A model generated the notes under the pieces. The model was not told the origin of the DNA, searched no databases, and saw only the letters and a list, made by a program, of their open reading frames with translations. From a virus, in the IMG/VR virus record IMGVR_UViG_3300005466_000024, positions 116,706 through 180,705 of that record: a DNA stretch of 64,000 nt; one strand, given 5' to 3'. The number at the start of each line of letters is the position of its first letter. Positions within the stretch are counted from its first letter, which is position 1. Position numbers and translations under genes: made by a program. This document shows, in pieces, positions 45,600-54,456 of this stretch.

Positions 45600-46270
45600 A
45601 GCCACCGCAGTGTGTCGCGGACGGCCAGCTTTCCTCCCGGGGTGGCGAGATCGAGGAGGTACTTCCACTTGCTCACGTCGAGGCGCGCCCCGAGACGACA
45701 TGCGTCCTGCAGCCGCAGGTACGGCTCGAAATGGTAGGCCTCGAGCATGTCGCTCAACGCCACATAGTGCCGGGCGTCGGGGCACTGGGCCCGATAGGTG
45801 CCCAGTGCATTGGGGTGATCGCACCAGTAGGCGACGACACGGCCCGCCGAGGTGCGCAACGCGTCGTCACCGATGATGGTGGGCCCTTCGGCGGCGAACA
45901 CCGCCACCGACTCCCGGGCATCAGCGGGATACTGCCGGACCAGATGCGACAACTGCAGGGTGCCGTACAGGCCGCAACAGCAACCGTCGCCCGGCGGAGA
46001 AGCACACGGATGGTCGGTGAGACATTCGGCGATCGCCACCCCACCCGTCCAACTGAAGTTCCTCTTGACCACCGACCCGAGCCGGCCCGCGACGAGGCTG
46101 CGCACATCGAACGTTCTCAGAGCGTATCGGCCGATCTCGATGTCGATCTGCCGCGGATACGGCGACGACGGGTAGTGCGTCCCGGCCGCCGACCGCCGCG
46201 CCCGCCACATGATGCAGCCCGCACACACACAAATCTCGACGTCGATCTTGGTGTTGTAGCAGCAGATCAT
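45596..46270 (-). CDS. Conserved actinobacterial protein of unknown function, 224 aa
   Basis: AIAECLTDHPCASPPGDGCCCGLYG followed by VVAYW matches a family common in actinobacteria and phages with a CxCGIYA core and a surface-facing W/G strand. The N-terminus is Cys-rich (ICVCAGC). Function unknown. ATG 46270. Confidence 0.7.
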   Translation of the reverse strand: MICCYNTKIDVEICVCAGCIMWRARRSAAGTHYPSSPYPRQIDIEIGRYALRTFDVRSLVAGRLGSVVKRNFSWTGGVAIAECLTDHPCASPPGDGCCCGLYGTLQLSHLVRQYPADARESVAVFAAEGPTIIGDDALRTSAGRVVAYWCDHPNALGTYRAQCPDARHYVALSDMLEAYHFEPYLRLQDACRLGARLDVSKWKYLLDLATPGGKLAVRDTLRWL

Positions 46271-46395
46271 GTCGGCACCGGTTCCTTCTCCGGCTCCCTG
46301 GCCGGCTCGGGCACCCGGATCGGTTCCGGCGCGGGCCGCACCGGCGGTGTTTCCGGCACCACCTCGATACGGCGCGGATTGGTGATCTGCCCCAT
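46267..46395 (-). CDS. Pro/Glu-rich small protein, 42 aa
   Basis: MGQITNPRRIEVVPETPP start followed by Pro/Glu repeats; a similar small protein is frequent in mycobacteriophages. Role unknown. ATG 46395 overlaps the upstream stop (TGATG). Confidence 0.7.
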   Translation of the reverse strand: MGQITNPRRIEVVPETPPVRPAPEPIRVPEPAREPEKEPVPT

Positions 46396-46856
46396 CACGA
46401 CACCTCCTCCACGATCACGGCACGAAATTCCCCGAACATCCTGTCCCCACCGAGCACCTCGTCGGGCGGCCTCTCCCCCAGCCGATGCTCGGTAATGGGG
46501 ACCTCGACCGGCTGCGAGTCCAGCAGCAGCCACGCCTTGACCTCCTGCTGCGCCGTCTGACACAACACCACCATCGCCAACGGGTCGATGCCGATGAGAT
46601 GATGCCACAGCCACTTCGCGCCCACCTTCGGGAAACCCTCGACGAACTCGGTGCACGCATACCACAGGTCGTGGCAGCACCAGCCGCCCCCTGCGGGGTC
46701 GGCCCACCGCACCACGAACAGGTACAGCAGCTCCTTGCCGAACGCCCGGCCGGGCCAGCCCCGCATATCGACCGCCACGACGCGGTACCAGTCCACACTG
46801 AGCGACTCGACCCAGCCGCCGGCCGGGACAGTCAGGGTGGGTTCCTCAGTCGTCAT
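46395..46856 (-). CDS. Hypothetical protein, 153 aa
   Basis: Hydrophobic beta-rich middle with several Trp (LLYLFVVRWADPAGGGW), C-terminal strand-rich region. Possibly membrane-associated; no clear helix. ATG 46856. Confidence 0.75.
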   Translation of the reverse strand: MTTEEPTLTVPAGGWVESLSVDWYRVVAVDMRGWPGRAFGKELLYLFVVRWADPAGGGWCCHDLWYACTEFVEGFPKVGAKWLWHHLIGIDPLAMVVLCQTAQQEVKAWLLLDSQPVEVPITEHRLGERPPDEVLGGDRMFGEFRAVIVEEVS

Positions 46857-47553
46857 CGCCGTCACCGCCCAGATCCTCGTCCTCATCGTTGCGCCCCACG
46901 AACTCCGCTGCCGGTCCCGCCTCGATCACGGGAGCGGTCTTGCCGTCCAACTGGTCCAGCATCTGCTGCTGATAGTTCGGCGGCAGAGTGCGGAAAGCCG
47001 CCACGATGCGGTTCATCTGCGCCTGCATCCGCGCCATCTGCTCGATACCGGTCTCGGTGCGCATCAACTCGTGCAGCGACCGCGCCGCCGACAACCCCAA
47101 CCCGATGTCGACGGTCGTGTCGGGATCCACCACCGTCTCGTAGGCCCGGTGCATCACCGTCTCGAAGAACGCCGCCGAATCCACCAGGTGCGCCACCCCG
47201 TCATCGAACAACCCCGACTCGGCGCGCCGCTCCTCCAGCCGGCGCCGCCAAATCGCGCGCGCCGGCTCCTGCAGGTTGAAGTGGCGGCTCTTGTGCTGAT
47301 GCACCACATCCTTGGTGATCTGCCGGTTGCCAGCACGGGTGTCGTTCACCGGCTGCAGGTGCGACAGGATCGACGAGTAGCTGTGCCCATGCGCCAACAG
47401 GTCGTTGACCAGACCCCGCACCTGGTCATCGCGGCAGATCCGGCAACGCTTCCCGATCACCGGCCCCACCTTGCCGCCCTCCGCCACGGTCGCCACCTCC
47501 GCATCGGGGTCCACGGCGTGCAGACCGTGGCGCGGCTTCTTGTCGTCGCTCAC
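46846..47553 (-). CDS. Zinc-finger HTH protein, small-terminase-like, 235 aa
   Basis: CRICRDDQVRGLVNDLLAHG and a following helix-turn-helix pattern resemble small terminase subunits or phage HTH proteins. Middle is helical; the C-terminus is acidic (NDEDEDLGGDGDDD). Without a large terminase nearby the terminase reading stays tentative. GTG 47553. Confidence 0.6.
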   Translation of the reverse strand: MSDDKKPRHGLHAVDPDAEVATVAEGGKVGPVIGKRCRICRDDQVRGLVNDLLAHGHSYSSILSHLQPVNDTRAGNRQITKDVVHQHKSRHFNLQEPARAIWRRRLEERRAESGLFDDGVAHLVDSAAFFETVMHRAYETVVDPDTTVDIGLGLSAARSLHELMRTETGIEQMARMQAQMNRIVAAFRTLPPNYQQQMLDQLDGKTAPVIEAGPAAEFVGRNDEDEDLGGDGDDD

Positions 47554-47565
47554 CGATCCACCCCG

Positions 47566-47667
47566 TCACCGCGGCCCGAACCGAAACCACGACACCCAGC
47601 GGGCACACCACCGGCGCAGCCGCCCCCACCACCCCGTGGAGACGCCACGCTGCCCATCGGCGGCCAT
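47566..47667 (-). CDS. Trp/Arg-rich microprotein, 33 aa
   Basis: ATG at 47667 with AGGAG six bases upstream. Five Trp and six Arg in 33 residues (TGWWGRLRRWCARWVSWF). Such composition is membrane-active in known peptides, but no function is shown. Confidence 0.55.
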   Translation of the reverse strand: MAADGQRGVSTGWWGRLRRWCARWVSWFRFGPR

Positions 47668-47700
47668 CACCAGCTCCTCACTTTCGGTATGCTCTCCTGC

Positions 47701-47746
47701 GGGTCGCGCCCCGCCCGTCGTCACAGGTCTCGGTGGGGCGCGACCC
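47701..47746 (-). terminator. G+C-rich hairpin, candidate terminator
   Basis: Perfect 12-bp arms GGGTCGCGCCCC (47701-47712) and complement (47735-47746), directly after the stop of 47749-48105. No U-tract. Confidence 0.45.
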
Positions 47747-47748
47747 CC

Positions 47749-48105
47749 TCAATGCCCGGCCTCCGTCGCCGCCCGCCAATCCTGTGCGCTCCGCAGCACG
47801 TCCTCGTGGCCCACCCAGATCGCCCCCACCTGGCTGTTCCCGTGCCCAAGCCCCCGATGAGGGTGGGACTCCTGGCATTGGAAGTGTTCACCCCCGATGT
47901 TCAACACCGCCCGGCACGGCCCGCCCTTGCCGACGTGCTCGACGATCATCTGCGCCAGACCGAGCAGTTCGGCCTCGGTGCCGGTGAACCGCATCACCCA
48001 CTCGTCACCCAGCCGGGTCGAGAACAACCCGCCCGACTGCACCCCGTACGGCATCGGCACCGTCCACGACCGCACCGACCTGCTCTCCCCGATGTCGTCG
48101 CTCAC
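47749..48105 (-). CDS. Hypothetical protein, 118 aa
   Basis: Beta-rich N-terminus, helical middle (TEAELLGLAQMIVEHVGKGG), CRA and CQE pair. GTG 48105 overlaps the upstream stop (GTGA). Not recognised. Confidence 0.75.
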   Translation of the reverse strand: MSDDIGESRSVRSWTVPMPYGVQSGGLFSTRLGDEWVMRFTGTEAELLGLAQMIVEHVGKGGPCRAVLNIGGEHFQCQESHPHRGLGHGNSQVGAIWVGHEDVLRSAQDWRAATEAGH

Positions 48106-48269
48106 GTCGGTACCACACCGTTGTGCAGGTAGTCGAAGTACTGTTCGGCGTCGGCGATCACCTGCGCCGGTGCCGGACGCACCGGTTTGATGTTGAAGGA
48201 GCTGGCCACCTGCGCCGCCACCTGCAACGCCACCATCCGGTGCTGAAACGTGTAATCCGGTGCGCTCAT
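48102..48269 (-). CDS. Hypothetical protein, 55 aa
   Basis: ATG at 48269 with GGAGGGATG upstream. Helical (HRMVALQVAAQVASSF; ADAEQYFDYLHNG). Not recognised. Confidence 0.75.
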   Translation of the reverse strand: MSAPDYTFQHRMVALQVAAQVASSFNIKPVRPAPAQVIADAEQYFDYLHNGVVPT

Positions 48270-48338
48270 GGGATCATCCCTCCGCTTGTTGTAGTTGGTC
48301 GTAGTTGAATCCCCGCCAATCAGCTCGCAGCGGGTAAG

Positions 48339-48364
48339 GGTGAATGCGCTGCGCGCATTTCACC
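48339..48364 (-). repeat. Hairpin in gap 48270-48417
   Basis: GGTGAATGCGC / GCGCATTTCACC with one bulged base and a three-base loop, after the stop of 48418-48705. May terminate that unit; no U-tract. Confidence 0.4.
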
Positions 48365-48417
48365 TCATCACAAGACCCTGTCCGGAATAACCGGGCCCAC
48401 TATTCTGGTGTACTTAT

Positions 48418-48705
48418 TCAGTCCTCGGAGCGGCCGTGCCCATTGGGACGCTGACCCAGGCACGGGTTGTACACCCTGCGGAACATGCCCTGCCGCAGGC
48501 TGGGATCGCACACCCCCAGCTCGTTGCCGATCTCCCTGTTCTGCCGCATCAGCAGCTGATCCCTCGACAACCAGTCGGATCGGGGGTCGCCGGCAGCTGT
48601 CCGCTGGCGGCGGTCGTCGTTGAGCAGCCGGTCGGCCTCGTCCTCCATACCCCAGTCGATCCCGGTGCGCAGCCGCAGCGGGCGGGGGTCACCCAACAGT
48701 GTCAT
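48418..48705 (-). CDS. Hypothetical basic protein, 95 aa
   Basis: Arg/Asp-rich with a possible helix (RDQLLMRQNREIGNELG). ATG 48705 overlaps the upstream stop (ATGA). Not recognised. Confidence 0.7.
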   Translation of the reverse strand: MTLLGDPRPLRLRTGIDWGMEDEADRLLNDDRRQRTAAGDPRSDWLSRDQLLMRQNREIGNELGVCDPSLRQGMFRRVYNPCLGQRPNGHGRSED

Positions 48706-49292
48706 GATGCCGCCATTTCCGGCAGCGGGACGCCGACCAGCATCTTCTCCACCCGCATGATCTCGCGGCCGAGTTCTTCGGCCTCTGCCTGTGCGGCCTC
48801 GGCCGCCCGTTGCCTGTCGTCGCGTGCCTGCGCGAGTTCGTCCCGCGCTTCGCGCAGCTTGCGGACCACGATCTCGTGCAGCTCGACCACCGTGACTTCC
48901 ACTGTCCTGTCCTCCTGCGGAGGCTCGACCGCCTCCATCGTCGCGCGCCCACCGGACTGAACCTGGTCGTAGGCCGCCACCATGTGCTCCAGTGCCAGGT
49001 GGCTGGTCTCCGAGATCGAATGCCCGGGCACGTGCGGCACCATCTTGGCCGCGGCGAGCTGTGTGTAGCCCTGCAGATGCACCAGCTCGAACACCTGACG
49101 CTCTCGGTCCTCCAATTGGTTCAGTCCGGCGAGCAGGTCGTAAAGGTAAACCTCTTCACCGCTACCGGGAATGATGATGGTGTCACCCATCGTGCCCATC
49201 TCTATTTGGGCATGCCAATGCTGTAGGTGCTGGAATATCCTGGAAAATACCTCTAAACGCTTCTGCGGATCTGTATCGTCTACTGCAAGCAT
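48702..49292 (-). CDS. Sigma-region-4-like HTH protein, 196 aa
   Basis: LEDRERQVFELVHLQGYTQL and AAAKMVPH look like the helix-turn-helix of sigma-70 region 4 or phage late regulators, and the C-terminal half is a long coiled helix (KLREARDELAQARDDRQRAA). No region 2 is present. It may recruit RNA polymerase or bind DNA as a dimer. ATG 49292; a GTG at 49346 would add 18 residues. A TATGAT box lies near 49370 upstream. Confidence 0.65.
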   Translation of the reverse strand: MLAVDDTDPQKRLEVFSRIFQHLQHWHAQIEMGTMGDTIIIPGSGEEVYLYDLLAGLNQLEDRERQVFELVHLQGYTQLAAAKMVPHVPGHSISETSHLALEHMVAAYDQVQSGGRATMEAVEPPQEDRTVEVTVVELHEIVVRKLREARDELAQARDDRQRAAEAAQAEAEELGREIMRVEKMLVGVPLPEMAAS

Positions 49293-49400
49293 TGTGATGC
49301 CCGCTTTATTCTGAACTGGAATTGGACTGCCCGTACTGGATATCACCTACTCTTTTCGCGAATGAATGTATCATATGTACTGCACCGCCCACCTGAGCCA

Positions 49401-50093
49401 TCACTGCTCCCTGAGCTGTCGGTAACGGATGTTGTCCAGGTGCTTCACGAAGGCCCGGATCTCATCGAGGTACGTCTTGGCCCGCGAGTACACGAAGTAC
49501 CGGAAGAAGCTGTGGTACCGGTCCTCCCTGGCCACGATGTTCGCCTCGGCACGCTTGTCACCCTGCTGGCCCTTGGCAGCCCGCCACCCATCATCGAAGG
49601 CGTCCCGGGCCACCAGGTGCTGAGCATAGATGGCGTCCGACTTCAGCCGGTCCACCTCGGGGGCGATCGTCAGCAGCAGGGTCTGCAGCCGCAGGATCGC
49701 CGTGTCGTAGTCCTGGCCGGTCAACTGGTCCAGGCGTTCGATCGGTTTGCCCGTCTGCGGGTCGGCCACCCACAGTGGCCTATTGTCGGGCGCCGAAAGC
49801 GCCATGTTGGTGTTCCCGTTGACCGCCCGAATCCGCATCTGCGCGTACAGCTCATCGATGGTGTCCAGGGCCTCCCCGAACAGATCGCGACACACCTGGT
49901 TGGCGGTGTACTCGATCCGCTTCAAGGCGTCCTCGTCGGCGTCGCGCCAGCTGTACCGGACCTTCGCCACCAGCGGCGGACCCGGATCCTCGACCGGTTC
50001 GACGACAGCGTCACCATCGGGATCGGGCACGGTATCGCTGCCCGTCTCAGGGAGAGGCACCTGGTCGTCCAGGTCGGCAACAAGATCTGCCAC
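49401..50093 (-). CDS. Helical hypothetical protein, 230 aa
   Basis: Acidic/Pro-rich N-terminal 40 residues, then largely helical to the end (RIEYTANQVCRDLFGEALDT, SFFRYFVYSRAKTYLDEIRA). Not recognised. GTG 50093. The gap to 50236 holds no obvious gene. Confidence 0.75.
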   Translation of the reverse strand: MADLVADLDDQVPLPETGSDTVPDPDGDAVVEPVEDPGPPLVAKVRYSWRDADEDALKRIEYTANQVCRDLFGEALDTIDELYAQMRIRAVNGNTNMALSAPDNRPLWVADPQTGKPIERLDQLTGQDYDTAILRLQTLLLTIAPEVDRLKSDAIYAQHLVARDAFDDGWRAAKGQQGDKRAEANIVAREDRYHSFFRYFVYSRAKTYLDEIRAFVKHLDNIRYRQLREQ

Positions 50094-50235
50094 GAACGCC
50101 CCTATCGGTCTAAGCGCGGCGTATTTCAGGCCACACTAGCACTCCGAAACACATGTGAGTGATTATGTCGGAACGACCGTGCGAGGATTAGCCGTGCCAC
50201 TGTGGGTGAAACGCTGAGACCCTGGGGGACGACTG

Positions 50236-50421
50236 ATGTTCTGGACAGATCGTGACGGCCGTATCTGGCGGCGCTCGAATTCCGGGCGCTGGGAATGCTA
50301 CGACCCCATCCAGCGCCTCTGGCGCTGGGACATCCCCCCGGCCCATCACCCACACCCACGACCAGACCCGTGGTGGCGGCACTGCCACTGCCTACGGGGC
50401 TGGACCCGCGGTCATCGATGA
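50236..50421 (+). CDS. Trp/Arg-rich protein, 61 aa
   Basis: WTDRDGRIWRRSNSGRWECY, then further Trp/His/Pro; may fold as a small WW-like or DNA-binding protein. ATG with GGGGGAC upstream. First plus-strand gene of the region. Confidence 0.6.
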   Translation: MFWTDRDGRIWRRSNSGRWECYDPIQRLWRWDIPPAHHPHPRPDPWWRHCHCLRGWTRGHR

Positions 50422-50455
50422 GTGTCCGTGAACGGTGTAAAGTGTCGCAGGAATG

Positions 50456-50472
50456 CTATAGTGGTGTTATAG
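50456..50472 (+). promoter_or_regulatory. Paired CTATAG element 14
   Basis: CTATAG (50456-50461) and TTATAG (50467-50472), 11 bp apart, reading TGCTATAGT; 29 bases before the ATG at 50502. Confidence 0.7.
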
Positions 50473-50501
50473 CGTTACACGGGGTGAAGGAGGTTGAACC
50501 A

Positions 50502-50906
50502 ATGCCCTCGACTCGCAACCAATTCGTCCACGCCGGTCATTCCCACGGCTGGACCCTGGTCCTCGATGACCTCCACCAGCAGCGCTGGGAACGACCTGTA
50601 CCAGTGCCCGCCAACCACGTCTATGCCCGCATGGCCGCTGTGGACGGCGCCAACTATCGGCCCCGTGAAGCCATTCACGTCGGCTACACCGCCACCGGCA
50701 CCGTTTCCAGCGCCTACTGGATGGGCGTAGGACAACTGGGCGTACTCGATGACGTATTCCACGATGTCGATGAGTCGGCCACCGGTGTCGGCAAACGGGC
50801 CCAGGCGCTCGCCTGGTTCACCCGCCCCGTCGACTACTGCCTGACGTGGACAGCAAGGAACGCATCTGGCATCGATCTACCACCAGGTATCAACAACGAA
50901 AGGTAA
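50502..50906 (+). CDS. Hypothetical protein, 134 aa
   Basis: Beta-rich with aromatic residues (HSHGWTLVLDDLHQQRWERP). Not recognised. ATG at 50502 with GAAGGAGG upstream; behind element 14. Confidence 0.75.
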   Translation: MPSTRNQFVHAGHSHGWTLVLDDLHQQRWERPVPVPANHVYARMAAVDGANYRPREAIHVGYTATGTVSSAYWMGVGQLGVLDDVFHDVDESATGVGKRAQALAWFTRPVDYCLTWTARNASGIDLPPGINNER

Positions 50907-50912
50907 GCCATA

Positions 50913-51497
50913 ATGACGAATCCAGGCACTGAGATCAAGGATGTGGTCGCGGCGCCGGTCACGGTGACGATCGATATCGAGTCGATGCTCAAGTCGCGTG
51001 ACTTCATGCCACAGGGTTTCGATGAAGACGGAGAGCCCTACGGCGGCAAGGGTCTGGTGCAGTTGGTGGCCGCGACATTGGCGGACCGACTCAAGGGCGA
51101 CATCCAGAAGGCCGTCACGGACGCAGTGATGACGGAGGCCCGCGCACAGGTCGGGGTGATCGTCACGAACGTCATCGAGGGAACCATTCAAATCACGAAC
51201 GGTTTCGGTGAACCTACCGGCAAGACCACGACGCTGCGGGAGCGAATCATCAAGGAGGCTCAAGAATTCCTGACCCGCCTGGTGGACAGCAACGGCAGCT
51301 ATGACCGCTACAGCGGCCGGGACAGCGTCCCGTACACCACCTACATCGCGCGCGCCGCCGCTAAGTCTGCACTGAACCAGGAACTGAAAGAGGCTGCGGC
51401 GCAGGCGGTGGCTGATGTCAAGAAGCAGGTCACCGACATCGTCAGTGCTGAAATTGGCGCCAAGGTCGCTGCCGCCGTGACGCGAGGTGCGTTGTGA
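50913..51497 (+). CDS. Hypothetical phage-type helical protein, 194 aa
   Basis: Acidic start, then long helices (LKEAAAQAVADVKKQVTDIV, LREIIKEAQ-like). Possibly a structural or DNA-binding scaffold; not recognised. ATG with AAAGG upstream. Confidence 0.75.
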   Translation: MTNPGTEIKDVVAAPVTVTIDIESMLKSRDFMPQGFDEDGEPYGGKGLVQLVAATLADRLKGDIQKAVTDAVMTEARAQVGVIVTNVIEGTIQITNGFGEPTGKTTTLRERIIKEAQEFLTRLVDSNGSYDRYSGRDSVPYTTYIARAAAKSALNQELKEAAAQAVADVKKQVTDIVSAEIGAKVAAAVTRGAL

Positions 51498-51579
51498 TCA
51501 CAAACGCACCGCCGGGCCGTGCGGGGAATGCCACGCGCATACGAACCTCGGTGACCCGGCACGGGAGGTAACCCGGTGA
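51487..51579 (+). CDS. Zinc-knuckle microprotein, 30 aa
   Basis: GTG at 51487; C3, H5 and CGEC plus H give a zinc-knuckle pattern. The stop overlaps the GTG of the DUF5131 gene (GTGA). Confidence 0.55.
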   Translation: MRCDHKRTAGPCGECHAHTNLGDPAREVTR

Positions 51580-52475
51580 GCGACAACACGCACATCCAGT
51601 GGACGGAGGCGACGTGGAACGTTGTCAGTGGCTGCACCCGCGTCAGCGATGGCTGCACCCACTGCTACATCGAACGCACACCGCCGATGCGGATGGCGCA
51701 CAGACGGTTCGACCGGGACGGTGTCGGCGGAACGACGGGCGTGCAGCTGCACCCCGACCGGCTGGCCATCCCACTGCACTGGCGGAAGCCGCGCCTAATC
51801 TTCGTGTGCAGCCTGGCCGACCTGTTCCACGACAACGTCCCCGACGGCTACCTCGCGCAGGTGTGGGAGGTCATGGCCCAATGCCCTCAGCACACTTTCC
51901 AGATCCTGACCAAACGTCCGGCACGGATGCGGTCGTGGCTGAAGCGTTGGCACGACAACACCGGTCTGGCGAATGTGTGGTGCGGAGCGTCGATCGAGTC
52001 GAATGACTACGTGGGCCGCGCCGACAAACTGCGGGAGGTGCCTGCGGCCATCCGGTTCCTGTCGCTCGAGCCACTACTGGCCCCAATCAACGACCTCGAC
52101 CTGACAGGCATCGGCTGGGTCATCGTCGGTGGAGAGTCGGGCCCGGGCGCGCGGCCGATGCACCCGGATTGGGCTCGCAACCTTCGCGACAAATGCACTG
52201 CAGCGCGGGTGCCGTTCTTCTTCAAACAACGCGGTGAGTGGACATGGAACGAACCAGACAACTTCTGCATGCCGACGAAGCCATACAGCGACCGAGTGGC
52301 CGTCATGCACCCCACCGGTATAACTGCCATGACCAAGGGCAACCCGTTCAATCCGTTCGAGCGTGGTCACCCGTACTGGGCGACGCGCATCGAACGAGTT
52401 GGAAAGAAAGCCGCTGGCCGTGAACTCGATGGTCGTGAGTGGAACGAATTCCCGCAGGCGGTGACCCATGCTTAA
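51576..52475 (+). CDS. DUF5131 (phage Gp37/Gp68) protein, 299 aa
   Basis: IQWTEATWNVVSGCTRVSDG, then CTHCYIERT, LHPDRLAIPLHWRKPRLIFV and GWVIVGGESGPGARPMHPDW are hallmarks of the Gp37/Gp68 family, a phage and bacterial group with a CxxC/CxxxC cluster resembling radical-SAM-like enzymes; activity is unknown. GTG at 51576 with GGGAGG upstream. Confidence 0.9.
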   Translation: MSDNTHIQWTEATWNVVSGCTRVSDGCTHCYIERTPPMRMAHRRFDRDGVGGTTGVQLHPDRLAIPLHWRKPRLIFVCSLADLFHDNVPDGYLAQVWEVMAQCPQHTFQILTKRPARMRSWLKRWHDNTGLANVWCGASIESNDYVGRADKLREVPAAIRFLSLEPLLAPINDLDLTGIGWVIVGGESGPGARPMHPDWARNLRDKCTAARVPFFFKQRGEWTWNEPDNFCMPTKPYSDRVAVMHPTGITAMTKGNPFNPFERGHPYWATRIERVGKKAAGRELDGREWNEFPQAVTHA

Positions 52476-52575
52476 GATCCCAACCCACGCACAGGTGGAC
52501 ACAGGTCACCAGGCAATGCCTCGGCTGCCTCACCGACAGTCGAGCACATATCAGCCAATCACCACGGGAGGAAAG

Positions 52576-52818
52576 ATGACGGTCGACCAGTACGCCGCCC
52601 ATTGCTTCATCTGCGACGCCACAAGGGACGACGACATTCATGAGGCGATCAGCCGTGGCTGGGGCTTCGCTCCAGTGCTTGGCATTGCCGCATGTCCCGC
52701 CCATAGCATCACGGCGCATCGGGTGGCGCTCACACGAATGGTGCAGCATCCTGTCCGGCGGCTAGAGCTCCACTGCGTCGGTTGTCCCGAGATCCCCCAA
52801 CGCGACATAAGGGAGTAA
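52576..52818 (+). CDS. Zinc-binding-like protein, 80 aa
   Basis: CFIC (about 11-14), Cys43 and CVGC (about 68-71). ATG at 52576 chosen for GGGAGG upstream; an upstream ATG at 52468 gives 36 extra residues without such a site. Confidence 0.7.
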   Translation: MTVDQYAAHCFICDATRDDDIHEAISRGWGFAPVLGIAACPAHSITAHRVALTRMVQHPVRRLELHCVGCPEIPQRDIRE

Positions 52819-52823
52819 TCACG

Positions 52824-53261
52824 GTGAGCGACAACGAACCTCAGGAGACACTAATAGGCGAGTATCCCCCGGAACTGGTCGAGACCGTGGCCATTGCAGT
52901 GTGCGTAGCAGATCACCGAAACGGCTGGGGATCCTTGCCATCTGAGGGCAAATGGAAGTACCGAGACATGGCCCGCGCTGTTCTTGACGCCATCACGGCC
53001 AGCCGGCGAGCCATCGTGGAACTGCCCGAACAGATGACCGACCGTAGCAACGTCGCTGATTCGATCAAGGATCAACCGATGTGGCTGGAAGGCGACTCGT
53101 GGTCATGCCTCGGCGCTGGAGACATGGAGGGGTTAGTCGAGTTCGAAGCGCATTCGCAGAACGTCTATGGTGCCGTCACCAACACCGGCGCAAAGACTCT
53201 CGCCGCAGTCCTCCTGGCTGCTGTGGCTGAGCGTGAGGACCGACCAGTGAGCGCCGGGTGA
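52824..53261 (+). CDS. Hypothetical protein, 145 aa
   Basis: Helical with a KYRDMARAVLDAITASR segment and a C-terminal AKTLAAVLLAAVAERED helix. Not recognised. GTG 52824 with AAGGGAG upstream. Confidence 0.75.
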   Translation: MSDNEPQETLIGEYPPELVETVAIAVCVADHRNGWGSLPSEGKWKYRDMARAVLDAITASRRAIVELPEQMTDRSNVADSIKDQPMWLEGDSWSCLGAGDMEGLVEFEAHSQNVYGAVTNTGAKTLAAVLLAAVAEREDRPVSAG

Positions 53262-53292
53262 TCAAGCGGCTGCGGCCAACTAGTGTCGACCG

Positions 53293-53577
53293 ATGATGAT
53301 CACCAAACTCGCCCTTGTCGGTCTGGCTGCCGCGGCGGTGGCCTGGGCCCCCGCCGCGCACGCCGACGCCGACCAGTTCCTGACCTGCTTCACCCACAAC
53401 TCGGGTACCCTCTACCCCACCCCGGCCGACGCCGAGCAGTGGGTTGCCACCGGTCGGCAGGCCAATGCCGACATGCGGGGCGGGGTCAGTCCCATGCAGG
53501 AGGCGCTCACCCTGCAGTACCAGGGTGTGCAGGCGGCGCAGGCGCTGGTGTTCTGTGCGGGCACCTACGACCCGTAG
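53293..53577 (+). CDS. Secreted DUF732-like protein, 94 aa
   Basis: Signal peptide (1-23, ALVGLAAAAVAWAPAAHA then D), then CFTHNSGTLYP and the VQAAQALVFCAGTYD end, the pattern of the mycobacterial DUF732 secreted family; two Cys probably pair. ATG at 53293. Function unknown. Confidence 0.85.
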   Translation: MMITKLALVGLAAAAVAWAPAAHADADQFLTCFTHNSGTLYPTPADAEQWVATGRQANADMRGGVSPMQEALTLQYQGVQAAQALVFCAGTYDP

Positions 53578-53578
53578 T

Positions 53579-53962
53579 TCAGTAGGCGCTGCCCGCACTG
53601 CCGGCGCCGGGGTTGCCCCTCGAGGACGAGCCGCCGGATCCCCCACCCGCGGAGCCACCACTGGGGCGGGACTCCTCGGAGGGCTTCGGCCCGCCGGACA
53701 GCGGCCCACCGCCGTACGAACCCAGTGGGGCCTCAGGGTCACCGAAGCTGTGGAACTGCACCTGCTCGGGTGTGGGTTCCAGCTTGGGGGTGCCCAGGGG
53801 GGCGGGCTGGCCGGGGAACCCCAGCTGCTGACCCGGGAATCCCAGCTGCTGGGGTGGTGGCCCCTTCAGGTAGTCGGGCACCGCATCGTTGGGTAGCTCG
53901 CCCTCGGCGAGGATCTTGCGTGCCCTGCGCAGGGTCTGGCGGGCACTGGCAATCACGTCCAT
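53579..53962 (-). CDS. Pro/Gly/Ser-rich protein, 127 aa
   Basis: Helical N-terminus (DVIASARQTLRRARKILAEG), then low complexity with two GFPGQ(Q)LGFPGQ repeats and a Ser/Gly tail. Not recognised; may be a flexible linker or secreted protein. ATG 53962 with GGGAGGAGG upstream. Convergent with DUF732. Confidence 0.7.
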   Translation of the reverse strand: MDVIASARQTLRRARKILAEGELPNDAVPDYLKGPPPQQLGFPGQQLGFPGQPAPLGTPKLEPTPEQVQFHSFGDPEAPLGSYGGGPLSGGPKPSEESRPSGGSAGGGSGGSSSRGNPGAGSAGSAY

Positions 53963-54072
53963 GGGTCGACCTCCTCCCACTTTCCGGGGCGGGCTTCCCT
54001 TGAGACGAAAGCCGCTGATGAGAATCACTTTCCCCCACTGCTCTAAACCATTGGGCACTGGATTCTCATTGA

Positions 54073-54453
<381 letters not shown>

Positions 54454-54456
54454 TAG

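Noticed and set aside
46846-47553. Firm call as terminase small subunit
   Set aside because: Only an HTH with a Cys pair is visible and no large subunit is nearby; kept as a tentative description.
46651-48132. Long plus-strand frame across several minus genes
   Set aside because: Pro/Arg/His-rich shadow spanning four genes with good starts on the other strand.
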